DNA of 28,460 nt from an uncultured Oscillospiraceae bacterium. GTDB taxonomy: Bacteria; Bacillota; Clostridia; Oscillospirales; Acutalibacteraceae. This document shows, piece after piece, positions 16,222-23,577 of this stretch. Within the stretch, counting starts at the first letter, position 1, and each line of letters starts with the position of its first letter. The DNA lies in assembly GCA_958354085.1 (NCBI GenBank), contig CATWUX010000011.1:1-28460 (forward strand). The letters are read 5' to 3'. The notes under the pieces are model-generated. The model made no database searches and was not told the DNA's origin. It worked only from the letters and a program-made list of their open reading frames with translations. Position numbers and translations under genes: made by a program.

Positions 16222-16242
16222 CCAACAGAAAGCGTGAAGTAA

Positions 16243-17244
16243 ATGAATGGGTATGAGCGCACGATACGATTTGTGAATGGTGAGCCGGTTGATCGTCCGC
16301 CATTCATGCCGCTGGTCATTGAATGGGTCGCCCGGACGCAGGGTATCCCCTACCCGGATTTCGTGTACAATCCGGCGATTCGGGCGGATGCTTATCTCCG
16401 GTGCGCGGAAGAATACCATCTGGACTGTATTCTTCCGGATGCGGATTTTTATGAACAGCTGGAAGATTTTGGGGCGAAGCCGGTCTATGATGGAAAAGGC
16501 TATTCCGCAGCGCCGATTATGGAAGATCTGGAAGATTTCAGCGGCCTGAAAACGCCGGGCTTTGAGCCGGGCACCCGTATGGGAAACCGATTGGCGACTC
16601 TCCGGCACATTGCGGCAAAAGAAAAAGGAAACCGGTATATCTTTGGCATCTGTATAGGCCCGCTGACAGAGTTTTGTAATGCACGCGGCGTAGAAGAGGC
16701 TCTGTGCGATTTGCTTTCCGATGAAGATGCGGCATGTAAAGCGATCGATATTTTCTTCCAAAACGGTATGCGCTTTATTGATGCACAGCTTGCGGCAGGG
16801 GCAGACGGCATACAAATTGTCGAGCCTTGCTGCTCTCTGATCGCACCGGAGCTGTATGCTAAGCGGATATTGCCCTATCACAAGCAAATGGTAGAAAGAA
16901 TTCAGCGTAACGGCGGTTTTGCCCGGCTGCACATTTGCGGCGATACCAATTTGCTGATCCCCTATACTCTCAGCACCGGGACTCGCATTTTGGATGTGGA
17001 CAGCGCCGTAGATATGCAGAAAGCGGCGGCGCAGCTCGGGCCGCAACAGGTTCTCTGCGGAAATCTGGATCCTTCGGCAGACGTACTGGGCGGTAAACCG
17101 GAAGGCTTCGGGCCAAAGGTGCGACGGATTTACGAGCAGACGGGCAACCGTACCATTTTGGCGGCCGGCTGCGACGTTCCTCCCGCTACCTCGGAAGAAA
17201 ATATCCGTGCCTTTTATCAGGCGTGCGCGGATCTGGCGAAATAA
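16243..17244 (+). CDS. UroD-fold zinc methyltransferase (MtaA/CmuA-like)
   Basis: 333 aa, uroporphyrinogen decarboxylase fold. A zinc site typical of corrinoid methyltransferases of the MtaA/MtbA type is visible: H230 and C232 in LHICGDT, and C310 in AAGCDVPPAT. True HemE lacks this His-x-Cys...Cys set. VEPCCSLIAPELY and LPYHKQMVERI are the usual barrel segments, and CGNLDPSADVL lies before the last cysteine. Such enzymes move methyl groups between corrinoid proteins and a thiol or other acceptor. No corrinoid protein gene is in the window, so the partner must be elsewhere. It is 15 bases before an APC permease, suggesting that the permease imports the methylated substrate or a related amine. 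Its ribosome site is weak (GAAAG/GAAG). Confidence 0.85.
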   Translation: MNGYERTIRFVNGEPVDRPPFMPLVIEWVARTQGIPYPDFVYNPAIRADAYLRCAEEYHLDCILPDADFYEQLEDFGAKPVYDGKGYSAAPIMEDLEDFSGLKTPGFEPGTRMGNRLATLRHIAAKEKGNRYIFGICIGPLTEFCNARGVEEALCDLLSDEDAACKAIDIFFQNGMRFIDAQLAAGADGIQIVEPCCSLIAPELYAKRILPYHKQMVERIQRNGGFARLHICGDTNLLIPYTLSTGTRILDVDSAVDMQKAAAQLGPQQVLCGNLDPSADVLGGKPEGFGPKVRRIYEQTGNRTILAAGCDVPPATSEENIRAFYQACADLAK

Positions 17245-17259
17245 AAGGAGGCAGTAAAA

Positions 17260-18603
17260 ATGGCGGAAAACCCCAATGTACAGGAGCAGAATCTGAAAAA
17301 GGACAGCATTAACAAGCTGGACGTTATTATCATGTCGGTTTCGGCAGCGGCACCGGCCATGTGTCTGGGCGGTTCCTTTGGTACCATTATGCAGGGTGCC
17401 GGAACAGCGGTTTCCCTGGCGTTTCTGCTGGCGACTGTCGTCATTGTCATGATCGGTCTCAATTACGGCCAGTTAAGCAGCCGCTATAACAGTGCAGGCG
17501 GTACCTATTCTTATGTTCGCAGCGTTTTTGGAGAAAAGGTCGGTTTTGCTTCCGGCTGGATCTACATGGGCGTAAACATTTGTACCGGCGTTATCGGCGC
17601 GATTTTTGCGACCTATCTTCATGAGCTGTTTCCGGCCATTCCCCTTTGGGCCGGCGTGCTGATTCTCCTGATCCCGATTTTCTTTGTGGGCTGGAACGGC
17701 GTGGAAATGACCACAAAAGCGCTGATTGTTGTTTGGGGGGTGCAGATGCTCTTACTGATTTATCCGGCAATCAAGATCATGACGATGCGCACCGAAGCGG
17801 TGGACAACATCCTGGTAAATTCGGCACAGGCTTTTCTTCCCAGCTATGGCATTTCGGGACTTATGCTCGGCGTGCTGGTTTGTGTTTGGGCCTTTGTGGG
17901 ATTTGAATGTCCCGCGTATATGGGCGAGGAGCTCAAAGGCGGCAGCCGATCGGTGAAAATCGCCATGACGGTCAGCGCCATCGCCATTGGGCTGGTTTAT
18001 GTGATTGCCTGCTGGCTCTGGACGGCCGGCATGAGCATGGCGGATGTGGAGGCGGTCAAAAATTCTCCTACCACCCTGACCGATTATGCACTTTTGGTTG
18101 GCTATACCATGGGCGGCAAGTTGATCTCTATTGCGACAATCGTATCCTGCATCGGCTGCTTTTTCGCGTTTTCCACATCCACGCCGCGCTGCTTGTATGA
18201 CATGGGCCGTACCGGTTATCTTCCGTCGGCGCTGTCCAAAGTCAACAAACACCAGACACCGCATATTTCTCTGATCGTTTACTGCGTTGTTTGGGCGGCC
18301 GTAGCCCTGTTCGGCGCATACGGCAATACGGATATCCTGTTCACCATGATGGCGTTGTTTGCCAGCGTGTCGTATATCTTAATTTGTGCGGCCAACATCA
18401 AGGACAGATGGCAGGAAAAAGGCGTAAAAGCCATCCTGCTGAACAAGATCATTCCGCTGGCGGCCATTGCCATTCTGTTGTACATGATTTTCTCTACCGA
18501 TTGGATTTACCTTCTGGTTACCGCGCTGTGGATCGTTCTGTCCGGAATCGCTTCCCTTTTCTGGTTCCGGCATCGGCAGCGGGCAAAGGCTGTGAACGGC
18601 TGA
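17260..18603 (+). CDS. APC-family amino acid permease
   Basis: 447 aa, about twelve hydrophobic spans. It opens with LDVIIMSVSAAAPAMCLGGS, the discontinuous first helix of APC transporters. GQLSSRYNSAGGTYSYVRSVFG and FVGFECPAYMGEELKGGSRS are family-typical, the latter in the helix 6 region that binds substrate. The substrate is not predictable, but amino acids, betaines and amines are the usual range. It is preceded by an excellent AAAGGAGG and lies 15 bases after the methyltransferase gene, so both form one transcript. It is followed by a bidirectional hairpin terminator. Confidence 0.92.
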   Translation: MAENPNVQEQNLKKDSINKLDVIIMSVSAAAPAMCLGGSFGTIMQGAGTAVSLAFLLATVVIVMIGLNYGQLSSRYNSAGGTYSYVRSVFGEKVGFASGWIYMGVNICTGVIGAIFATYLHELFPAIPLWAGVLILLIPIFFVGWNGVEMTTKALIVVWGVQMLLLIYPAIKIMTMRTEAVDNILVNSAQAFLPSYGISGLMLGVLVCVWAFVGFECPAYMGEELKGGSRSVKIAMTVSAIAIGLVYVIACWLWTAGMSMADVEAVKNSPTTLTDYALLVGYTMGGKLISIATIVSCIGCFFAFSTSTPRCLYDMGRTGYLPSALSKVNKHQTPHISLIVYCVVWAAVALFGAYGNTDILFTMMALFASVSYILICAANIKDRWQEKGVKAILLNKIIPLAAIAILLYMIFSTDWIYLLVTALWIVLSGIASLFWFRHRQRAKAVNG

Positions 18604-18638
18604 TTGCAAAAGAATCATTGAAAGGTAATCCTCTGAGC

Positions 18639-18688
18639 AACAAAGCACCCGCAAACCATGCAGTTGCACGGTTTGCGGGTGCTTTGTT
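18639..18688. terminator. Bidirectional terminator between permease and DAHP synthase
   Basis: AACAAAGCACCCGCAAACC (18639-18657) and GGTTTGCGGGTGCTTTGTT (18670-18688) form a perfect 19-bp stem with a 12-base loop. On the plus strand it ends in CTTTGTT. It touches the stop codon of the convergent DAHP synthase gene. Confidence 0.8.
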
Positions 18689-19719
18689 CAGCAGCTTTCC
18701 GCGATCCGATAAATCAGCTCTTCGGTATCCTTCCAGCCAAGGCAGGGGTCGGTGATCGACTTGCCGTAAACCCGTTCCGTCCCGATCTTCTGGCAGCCTT
18801 CTTCGAGATAGCTTTCGATCATAACGCCTTTCACCAGCGTTTTCAGCCCCTCGTTATGCCGGCGGCTGTGCAGCACCTCGCTGACGATCCGGATCTGCTC
18901 TTTAAACTGTTTGTTGGAGTTGGAATGATTGGCGTCGATGATGGCTGCCGGATTTTTCAGATCCAGCTTCTGATACATTTCCAGCAGTCTGGCCATATCC
19001 TCGTAATGGTAGTTCGGAATACAGGTCCCGTATTTGTCCACGCCGCCCCGCAGAATGGCATGGGCAAGGTCGTTTCCGTCGGTGGTCACATCGCAGCCGC
19101 GATAAATAAACGTATGAGAATGCTGCGCAGCGATGATCGAGTTCAGCATGACCGACAGATCGCCGCTGGTCGGGTTTTTCATGCCCACCGGGATATCCAT
19201 TCCGCTGGCCGTCAGCCGATGCTGCTGATTTTCCACGGAACGCGCCCCAACGGCTTCATAGGACAGCAGATCATCCAGATAACTGCGGTTTTCCGGATAG
19301 AGCATTTCATCCGCTGCCGTCAGGCCGCTTTCGGCGATCGCGCGGATATGCATTTTGCGGATAGCGATAATACCGCCCAAAAGATCCGGCGCTTTATCCG
19401 GTTCCGGCTGGTGCAGCATGCCTTTATAGCCTGCTCCGGTCGTGCGCGGCTTATTGGTATAGATTCGCGGAATCAGCACCAGCCTGTCCGCCACTTTTTC
19501 ATTCACGGCCGCCAGTTTGCTCACATATTCACAGACCGCGGTTTCATTGTCGGCGGAGCAGGGCCCGACCAACACAATAAATTTGTCGGACTGCCCGGTA
19601 AAAACGGCGCGGATTTCACGGTCCCGTTTTTCTTTGACCGCCGCCAGCTCTTTCGCCAGCGGGTATTCTCGTTTGAGGTCTGCCGGCAAAGGCAGCGCCT
19701 TGTTTATTTTCATCGCCAT
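18688..19719 (-). CDS. aroF: 3-deoxy-7-phosphoheptulonate (DAHP) synthase, AroG type
   Basis: 343 aa, type I-alpha DAHP synthase. It joins phosphoenolpyruvate and erythrose 4-phosphate, the first step to chorismate. Metal and substrate motifs are present: GPCSADNE (C54), PRTTGAGYKG, ANHSNSNKQ, MIESYLEEG and ITDPCLGW. I chose ATG 19719 because GGGGAGGA lies 8 bases before it. The frame stays open another 48 codons upstream, but those have no ribosome site and overlap the leader. It stands alone between a convergent permease and the AraC gene. No leader peptide rich in aromatic codons and no T-box was recognised. Which amino acid inhibits the enzyme cannot be told. Confidence 0.95.
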   Translation of the reverse strand: MAMKINKALPLPADLKREYPLAKELAAVKEKRDREIRAVFTGQSDKFIVLVGPCSADNETAVCEYVSKLAAVNEKVADRLVLIPRIYTNKPRTTGAGYKGMLHQPEPDKAPDLLGGIIAIRKMHIRAIAESGLTAADEMLYPENRSYLDDLLSYEAVGARSVENQQHRLTASGMDIPVGMKNPTSGDLSVMLNSIIAAQHSHTFIYRGCDVTTDGNDLAHAILRGGVDKYGTCIPNYHYEDMARLLEMYQKLDLKNPAAIIDANHSNSNKQFKEQIRIVSEVLHSRRHNEGLKTLVKGVMIESYLEEGCQKIGTERVYGKSITDPCLGWKDTEELIYRIAESC

Positions 19720-19851
19720 ACTGCTTGTCCTCCCCACAGCGGCAATGGCAGATGGCGGAAGCCAGCCGGTTTTGCCGCGCCTTTGATTCGATTTATCCTT
19801 GGCTGAACAATACATATCTTTTCCCATAAAAGGTATTGTCTGTTCCGTATG

Positions 19852-19860
19852 ATTATAGCA
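19852..19860 (-). promoter_or_regulatory. Extended -10 promoter of DAHP synthase
   Basis: On the minus strand TGCTATAAT is an extended -10. There is no good -35. The leader to ATG 19719 would be about 125 bases. Confidence 0.5.
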
Positions 19861-19913
19861 CAAACCGGCTGCTTTTTCATAGACTTTTGCAGGATTTTTT
19901 TAAGAATCGCGGC

Positions 19914-19928
19914 AAGCACCCGCAAACC
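19914..19928. repeat. Second copy of the 15-base terminator-stem sequence
   Basis: AAGCACCCGCAAACC occurs here and at 18643-18657 (inverted at 18670-18684), so copies lie on both sides of the DAHP synthase gene. Here it lies in the region after the AraC gene, and CGGCAAGC/GCTTGCCG arms (19910-19917 and 19987-19994) could form a long-range stem. Confidence 0.6.
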
Positions 19929-19995
19929 GCGCGATCGCGTGGCGTGCAGGCGTTTGCCGGATGTATAAGGGCAGTGTCTGTGCACCGCTTGCCGT

Positions 19996-20790
19996 TTATC
20001 CTACGCTGGCGCGGTATTGGGTGGGGGTGAGCTGCCGGTGATAGCGGAAAAACTTGGTGAACAGGTTCGCGTCATCATAGCCCAGCATACCGGCAATGAC
20101 GCTGACCGGATACGCCGACGTGCGCAGCAGGACGCAGGCGGTTTCCAGTTTGCGGCGGTTGATATATTCCTTGAGCGGCAGGCCGGTATGCTCGCGCATC
20201 ACGCGGGTGAGATAATCCTTGTGATAGTGCAGCGCCGCCGCCACGTCGTCTGCCGTCAGCGGCTCGGACAAATGCGCTTCCACATACGCCGTCACGCGCT
20301 CGAGCACCGTGCGGCTGCCGGCCGTCACGCCGGCCGTGACCTCGCGCAGCGCCAGCAACAGCAGCGCGTCCTGTACGGCATTTTGCGCGGGGATCTGCCG
20401 CTTTGCGGCACACAGCTCCTCCAGAAGGCGGGACAGCCGCTCCGGCGCAGGTACGAACGGCTGTCCGGCCGGGGGCAGCCGTTCGTTTTCACCGCTCTGA
20501 AAATCGGCCCAGTAAAAGGCAACGTCGGATTCGCTCTCGCGGCTGCCGTCCAGCCGCTGATAGGGCGGGAGCAGGAGCGCCTGCCCGGCTTCCAGCGTCC
20601 ATTCCCGTCCATTGGCCCGCAGATGCAGACATCCCGTTGTGACATACAGCAGCTCATACGCCTCCAGAAAGCGGCGTTTATGCCGCCATGGACGGGGCGC
20701 ACGGATATACCCGGCCTCCAACAGATGCAGCGGCCAGTACGGCTGTTGTTTGGTATAGGCGGCAGTCGAGGAAACAGGAAATTGTGTCAT
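19996..20790 (-). CDS. AraC-family transcriptional regulator
   Basis: 264 aa. An N-terminal cupin-like sensor (about 20-110, with RRFLEAYELLYVTTG and LEAGQALLLPPY) is followed by a C-terminal double helix-turn-helix (about 160-264). The latter contains LTADDVAAALHYHKDYLTRV, then GLPLKEYINRRKLE and VIAGMLGYDDANLFTKFFR, the usual signature. It is divergent from the GH32-GH172-kinase operon and probably activates it in response to a sugar (inference). ATG 20790 is preferred; an in-frame GTG at 20805 lies within its leader, and the ribosome site is weak in either case. It has a near-consensus promoter of its own. Confidence 0.9.
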   Translation of the reverse strand: MTQFPVSSTAAYTKQQPYWPLHLLEAGYIRAPRPWRHKRRFLEAYELLYVTTGCLHLRANGREWTLEAGQALLLPPYQRLDGSRESESDVAFYWADFQSGENERLPPAGQPFVPAPERLSRLLEELCAAKRQIPAQNAVQDALLLLALREVTAGVTAGSRTVLERVTAYVEAHLSEPLTADDVAAALHYHKDYLTRVMREHTGLPLKEYINRRKLETACVLLRTSAYPVSVIAGMLGYDDANLFTKFFRYHRQLTPTQYRASVG

Positions 20791-20825
20791 GTCGTATATT
20801 CTCACTTTTTTTGGATGGATTTTCC

Positions 20826-20854
20826 TTGTGTACCGGAGGTTGGAAAGCTACAAT
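20826..20854 (+). promoter_or_regulatory. Promoter of the GH32 operon
   Basis: TTGTGT (20826-20831), a 17-base spacer and TACAAT (20849-20854). The start would be near 20861, within the AraC promoter on the other strand. Confidence 0.6.
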
Positions 20855-20857
20855 AGC

Positions 20858-20886
20858 ACTATACGGCAAATTATTTTTCTTGTCAA
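20858..20886 (-). promoter_or_regulatory. Promoter of the AraC gene
   Basis: On the minus strand a consensus TTGACA (20886-20881) is 17 bases from TATAGT (20863-20858). It faces and overlaps the GH32 promoter: the two -10 boxes are only a few bases apart. Confidence 0.75.
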
Positions 20887-20887
20887 G

Positions 20888-20899
20888 GATCGTCCGATC
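20888..20899. promoter_or_regulatory. Small palindrome upstream of the AraC -35
   Basis: GATCG-tc-CGATC is a perfect inverted repeat touching the minus-strand -35 and 17 bases before the GH32 start codon. It may bind a regulator; 5-bp arms are short enough to arise by chance. Confidence 0.3.
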
Positions 20900-20916
20900 G
20901 TGAAAGGAGCAATGTT

Positions 20917-22494
20917 ATGAAAATCGTGATTTCTTCACGCTATCTGGCATTTCCGGTCAGCTATACCGCGCAGAACAAAACGGTTCTGTTTTATCAGGAC
21001 GGGCAGCTTGTGCTGGATCTGGCGGTACAGCTTGATCCCGTGCGGCCGGAGCTGGAACAATACGCGGATATGGCGCCCTTCCTTGGGGCTACGCTGGATA
21101 TCCGGTGTGAGCCGGCGGTGGATTGGACGCCGACGCTGCGGGATACGCTGCCCGCAGAGGGGGTATACGGCGAGCGTCTGCGCCCGCAGGCACATTTTTC
21201 TGCGGCGCGCGGCTGGATCAATGATCCCAACGGGCTGTTCTGGTATGCGGGGATGTACCACCTTTTCTTCCAGCACAATCCGGTCGGCAGTGTATGGGGC
21301 AATATGCACTGGGGCCACGCGGTGAGTTCCGATCTGCTGCACTGGCAGGAGCGGGAAATCGCTCTGTTCCCGGATGAACGCGGCACCATGTTTTCCGGCT
21401 CGGCCGTGGTGGACTTTGATAACCGCAGCGGGCTGCAGGAGGGAGACGACCCGGCGATCCTGTTGTTTTATACGGCGGCAGGCGGCACGTCAAGGCTGTC
21501 GGAGGGACAGTCGTTTACCCAGTGCCTGGCGTACAGCACCGACGGCGGGCAAACCTTCCGCAAGTATGCACACAATCCGCTGGTCCCGTGGCAGGCGGAC
21601 AACAACCGTGACCCCAAGGTCGTTTATCATGCCGCCAGTGACGCCTACTTTCTGGCCTTGTATCTGACGGAGCAGCGCTTTGCTCTGTTCCGGTCCGAAA
21701 ATTTGCTGGATTGGCAGCTGACGCAGGAAATCCGGCTGCCCGAGGATGCGGAATGTCCCGATTTTTATCCGCTTTTGCTGGACGGAGAGGAAAAGTGGGT
21801 GTTTTCCGGCGCCGCTGACCGATATCTGGTCGGCACGCTGAAAAACGGCGTTTTTGTGCCGGAGCAGCCTGCCCGTCGGCTGCATTACGGCACGAACAGC
21901 TACGCGGCGCAAACGTTTTCAAATCTTCCGGAGTCTGGCCGCATGATACGCGTGGCATGGAACACTTCCCCGCTGCCGCAGATGCCGTTTCAAAGCGCGA
22001 TGTGCATCCCGACCGACATGATGCTCAAGCGTATCGACGGCGAGGTGCATCTGTGTACCTGGCCGATACGGGAGCTGGAACAGCTGGAACGCGATACCCG
22101 GACGGCGGACGCGCGCGTGGAGGCGGGAGATGTTTGGACGCAGCCGCTGCACGGCGTGGCGCAGGATGTGCAGCTGACTCTGTGCGCCGAGCAGGATACG
22201 CCGTTCAGGCTGTCGCTGTTCGGGCTGGAAATCTGGGTGCTGCCGGCGGAAAACCGCCTGCTTTGCAAGGATTGCACGATGCCGTTGTATGTGCGTCAGG
22301 GGACGCTGCGGCTGCGGCTTCTGACCGACACAAACGCGGTGGAAATTTTCGCGGACGAGGGCGAGGCGCACGCGTGCATCGCGCACATCGCGGACTTTTC
22401 GCTGCCGCGGCTGGAACTGCGCGCGGAAAACGCCGCCGTCCGGCTGACCGCCCGTGTCAGCGGACTGGAGACGATATGGAACAAAGAGCAATAA
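20917..22494 (+). CDS. GH32 beta-fructofuranosidase (levanase/inulinase/sucrase family)
   Basis: 525 aa. No signal peptide, so intracellular. About 90 N-terminal residues form an extra beta-type domain, followed by the five-bladed propeller and a C-terminal beta-sandwich. The three catalytic acids are visible: nucleophile D103 in WINDPNG (100-106), the RDP transition-state motif (231-233), and acid/base E279 in ECPD. MFSGSAV and FFQHNPVG are also conserved. It hydrolyses beta-fructosides such as sucrose, inulobiose or short fructans. AAAGGAG lies 9 bases before the ATG. It is first in an operon with GH172 and a sugar kinase and divergent from the AraC regulator. Intracellular location points to imported oligosaccharides; no transporter is in the window. 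Confidence 0.94.
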   Translation: MKIVISSRYLAFPVSYTAQNKTVLFYQDGQLVLDLAVQLDPVRPELEQYADMAPFLGATLDIRCEPAVDWTPTLRDTLPAEGVYGERLRPQAHFSAARGWINDPNGLFWYAGMYHLFFQHNPVGSVWGNMHWGHAVSSDLLHWQEREIALFPDERGTMFSGSAVVDFDNRSGLQEGDDPAILLFYTAAGGTSRLSEGQSFTQCLAYSTDGGQTFRKYAHNPLVPWQADNNRDPKVVYHAASDAYFLALYLTEQRFALFRSENLLDWQLTQEIRLPEDAECPDFYPLLLDGEEKWVFSGAADRYLVGTLKNGVFVPEQPARRLHYGTNSYAAQTFSNLPESGRMIRVAWNTSPLPQMPFQSAMCIPTDMMLKRIDGEVHLCTWPIRELEQLERDTRTADARVEAGDVWTQPLHGVAQDVQLTLCAEQDTPFRLSLFGLEIWVLPAENRLLCKDCTMPLYVRQGTLRLRLLTDTNAVEIFADEGEAHACIAHIADFSLPRLELRAENAAVRLTARVSGLETIWNKEQ

Positions 22495-22514
22495 AATAGA
22501 AAAGGAGATTTTAT

Positions 22515-23546
22515 ATGCTGCATGATATCCATTTGCTTTCGGAGTCACGAACCTTTGCATTTTCCGCCGAAAACCCCACCGGCGAACGCGCCGGCGGTTC
22601 CCGCGGCGGCGCTTGCACCAAGCTGCGCCCCACGGTGCATATCGGCGCCAAGGAGACCGTCGTTTTGGTAGATGCGGATGGGCCGGGCGTTATTCAGCAA
22701 ATGTGGTTTACCGGTTACATCGGGCATAGCTTTATCCTGCGCATCTATTGGGAGGGAAACGAAGAGCCGTCTGTTGAAGCGCCGTTATCCGCTTTCTTCG
22801 GCTGTGCTTACGACGAAAATTTTGAAGATATTGACGGCCGGTATCCCTGCCTGAATTCGGCTATGATGTTAGTCGCGCCCGGCCGCGGGTACAACAGCTA
22901 TTGGCAGATGCCGTTTCGCCGGCATTGCCGGATCACGATGGAAAACCGCAGCGGCGAAGGTAAGGATCTGTATTATATTATCACCGGCTGCTATGGCGAG
23001 CAGCCGGAGAACATCGCCTATTTTCATGCTTCCTACCGGCAGGAGCATCCGGTGACCAAAGGCAGCTCCTACACGGTGATCGACGGGATCCGCGGGAAAG
23101 GACAATTCGTGGGGATCAGCTTGGCAACCGGCCTGAACGGGCACAACACCTGCTGGGTGGAGGGCGAAGCCCGCATGTATCTGGACGGTGACGCCTATCC
23201 TTCCGTGCATTACACGGGAACGGAGGATTATTTCGGCGGTTCCTATGCTTTCGGAAACGATATCTTCTTAAAGCGGTATCAAACATACAGCGGGCTGTAT
23301 TGCGGGATGTACGCTATTTTGGGGAATACGCAGCAGCAGTACAACCCGCAGCAGCGGTTTTTGCTGTATCGCTGGCATGTGCCGGATCCGATCCATTTTG
23401 AAAGCGATTTCCGCATGACGCTGGACAATCTGGGTTGGACAGGGCCGCGCTATGACGATTACGCCTCCGTAGCCTACTGGTATCAGTCCTTGCCCTTCGC
23501 GCCGCTGCGTCCGCTGCCGGACGACGGCGAGCTGGTCATGCGATAA
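22515..23546 (+). CDS. GH172 (DUF2961) family enzyme, possible difructose-anhydride hydrolase
   Basis: 343 aa, somewhat short for the family. The DUF2961/GH172 core is clear: LRPTVHIGAKETVVL, GPGVIQQMWFTG, YWQMPF and TGTEDYFGGSYAF. From memory, the founding enzyme (Bifidobacterium dentium alphaFFase1) interconverts difructose dianhydride I and inulobiose, with catalytic Glu residues 21 positions apart. Here E216 (CWVEGEARMYLDGD) and E237 (TGTEDYF) are also exactly 21 apart. Other members cut D-arabinofuranosides. Its place between GH32 and a fructokinase-like gene favours a fructose substrate. There is no signal peptide. AAAAGGAGA precedes the ATG, and it lies 20 bases after the GH32 gene. 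Confidence 0.85.
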   Translation: MLHDIHLLSESRTFAFSAENPTGERAGGSRGGACTKLRPTVHIGAKETVVLVDADGPGVIQQMWFTGYIGHSFILRIYWEGNEEPSVEAPLSAFFGCAYDENFEDIDGRYPCLNSAMMLVAPGRGYNSYWQMPFRRHCRITMENRSGEGKDLYYIITGCYGEQPENIAYFHASYRQEHPVTKGSSYTVIDGIRGKGQFVGISLATGLNGHNTCWVEGEARMYLDGDAYPSVHYTGTEDYFGGSYAFGNDIFLKRYQTYSGLYCGMYAILGNTQQQYNPQQRFLLYRWHVPDPIHFESDFRMTLDNLGWTGPRYDDYASVAYWYQSLPFAPLRPLPDDGELVMR

Positions 23547-23577
23547 CACACAATTCACAGCAGAAAGGAAGCCAGCC

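Noticed and set aside
16243..17244. Uroporphyrinogen decarboxylase HemE for haem synthesis.
   Set aside because: It has the His-x-Cys...Cys zinc site of methyltransferases, no other haem genes nearby, and a permease partner.
19720..19863. N-terminal extension, leader peptide or T-box before DAHP synthase.
   Set aside because: The open frame upstream has a single Trp and no ribosome site, and no T-box specifier or antiterminator sequence was recognised.
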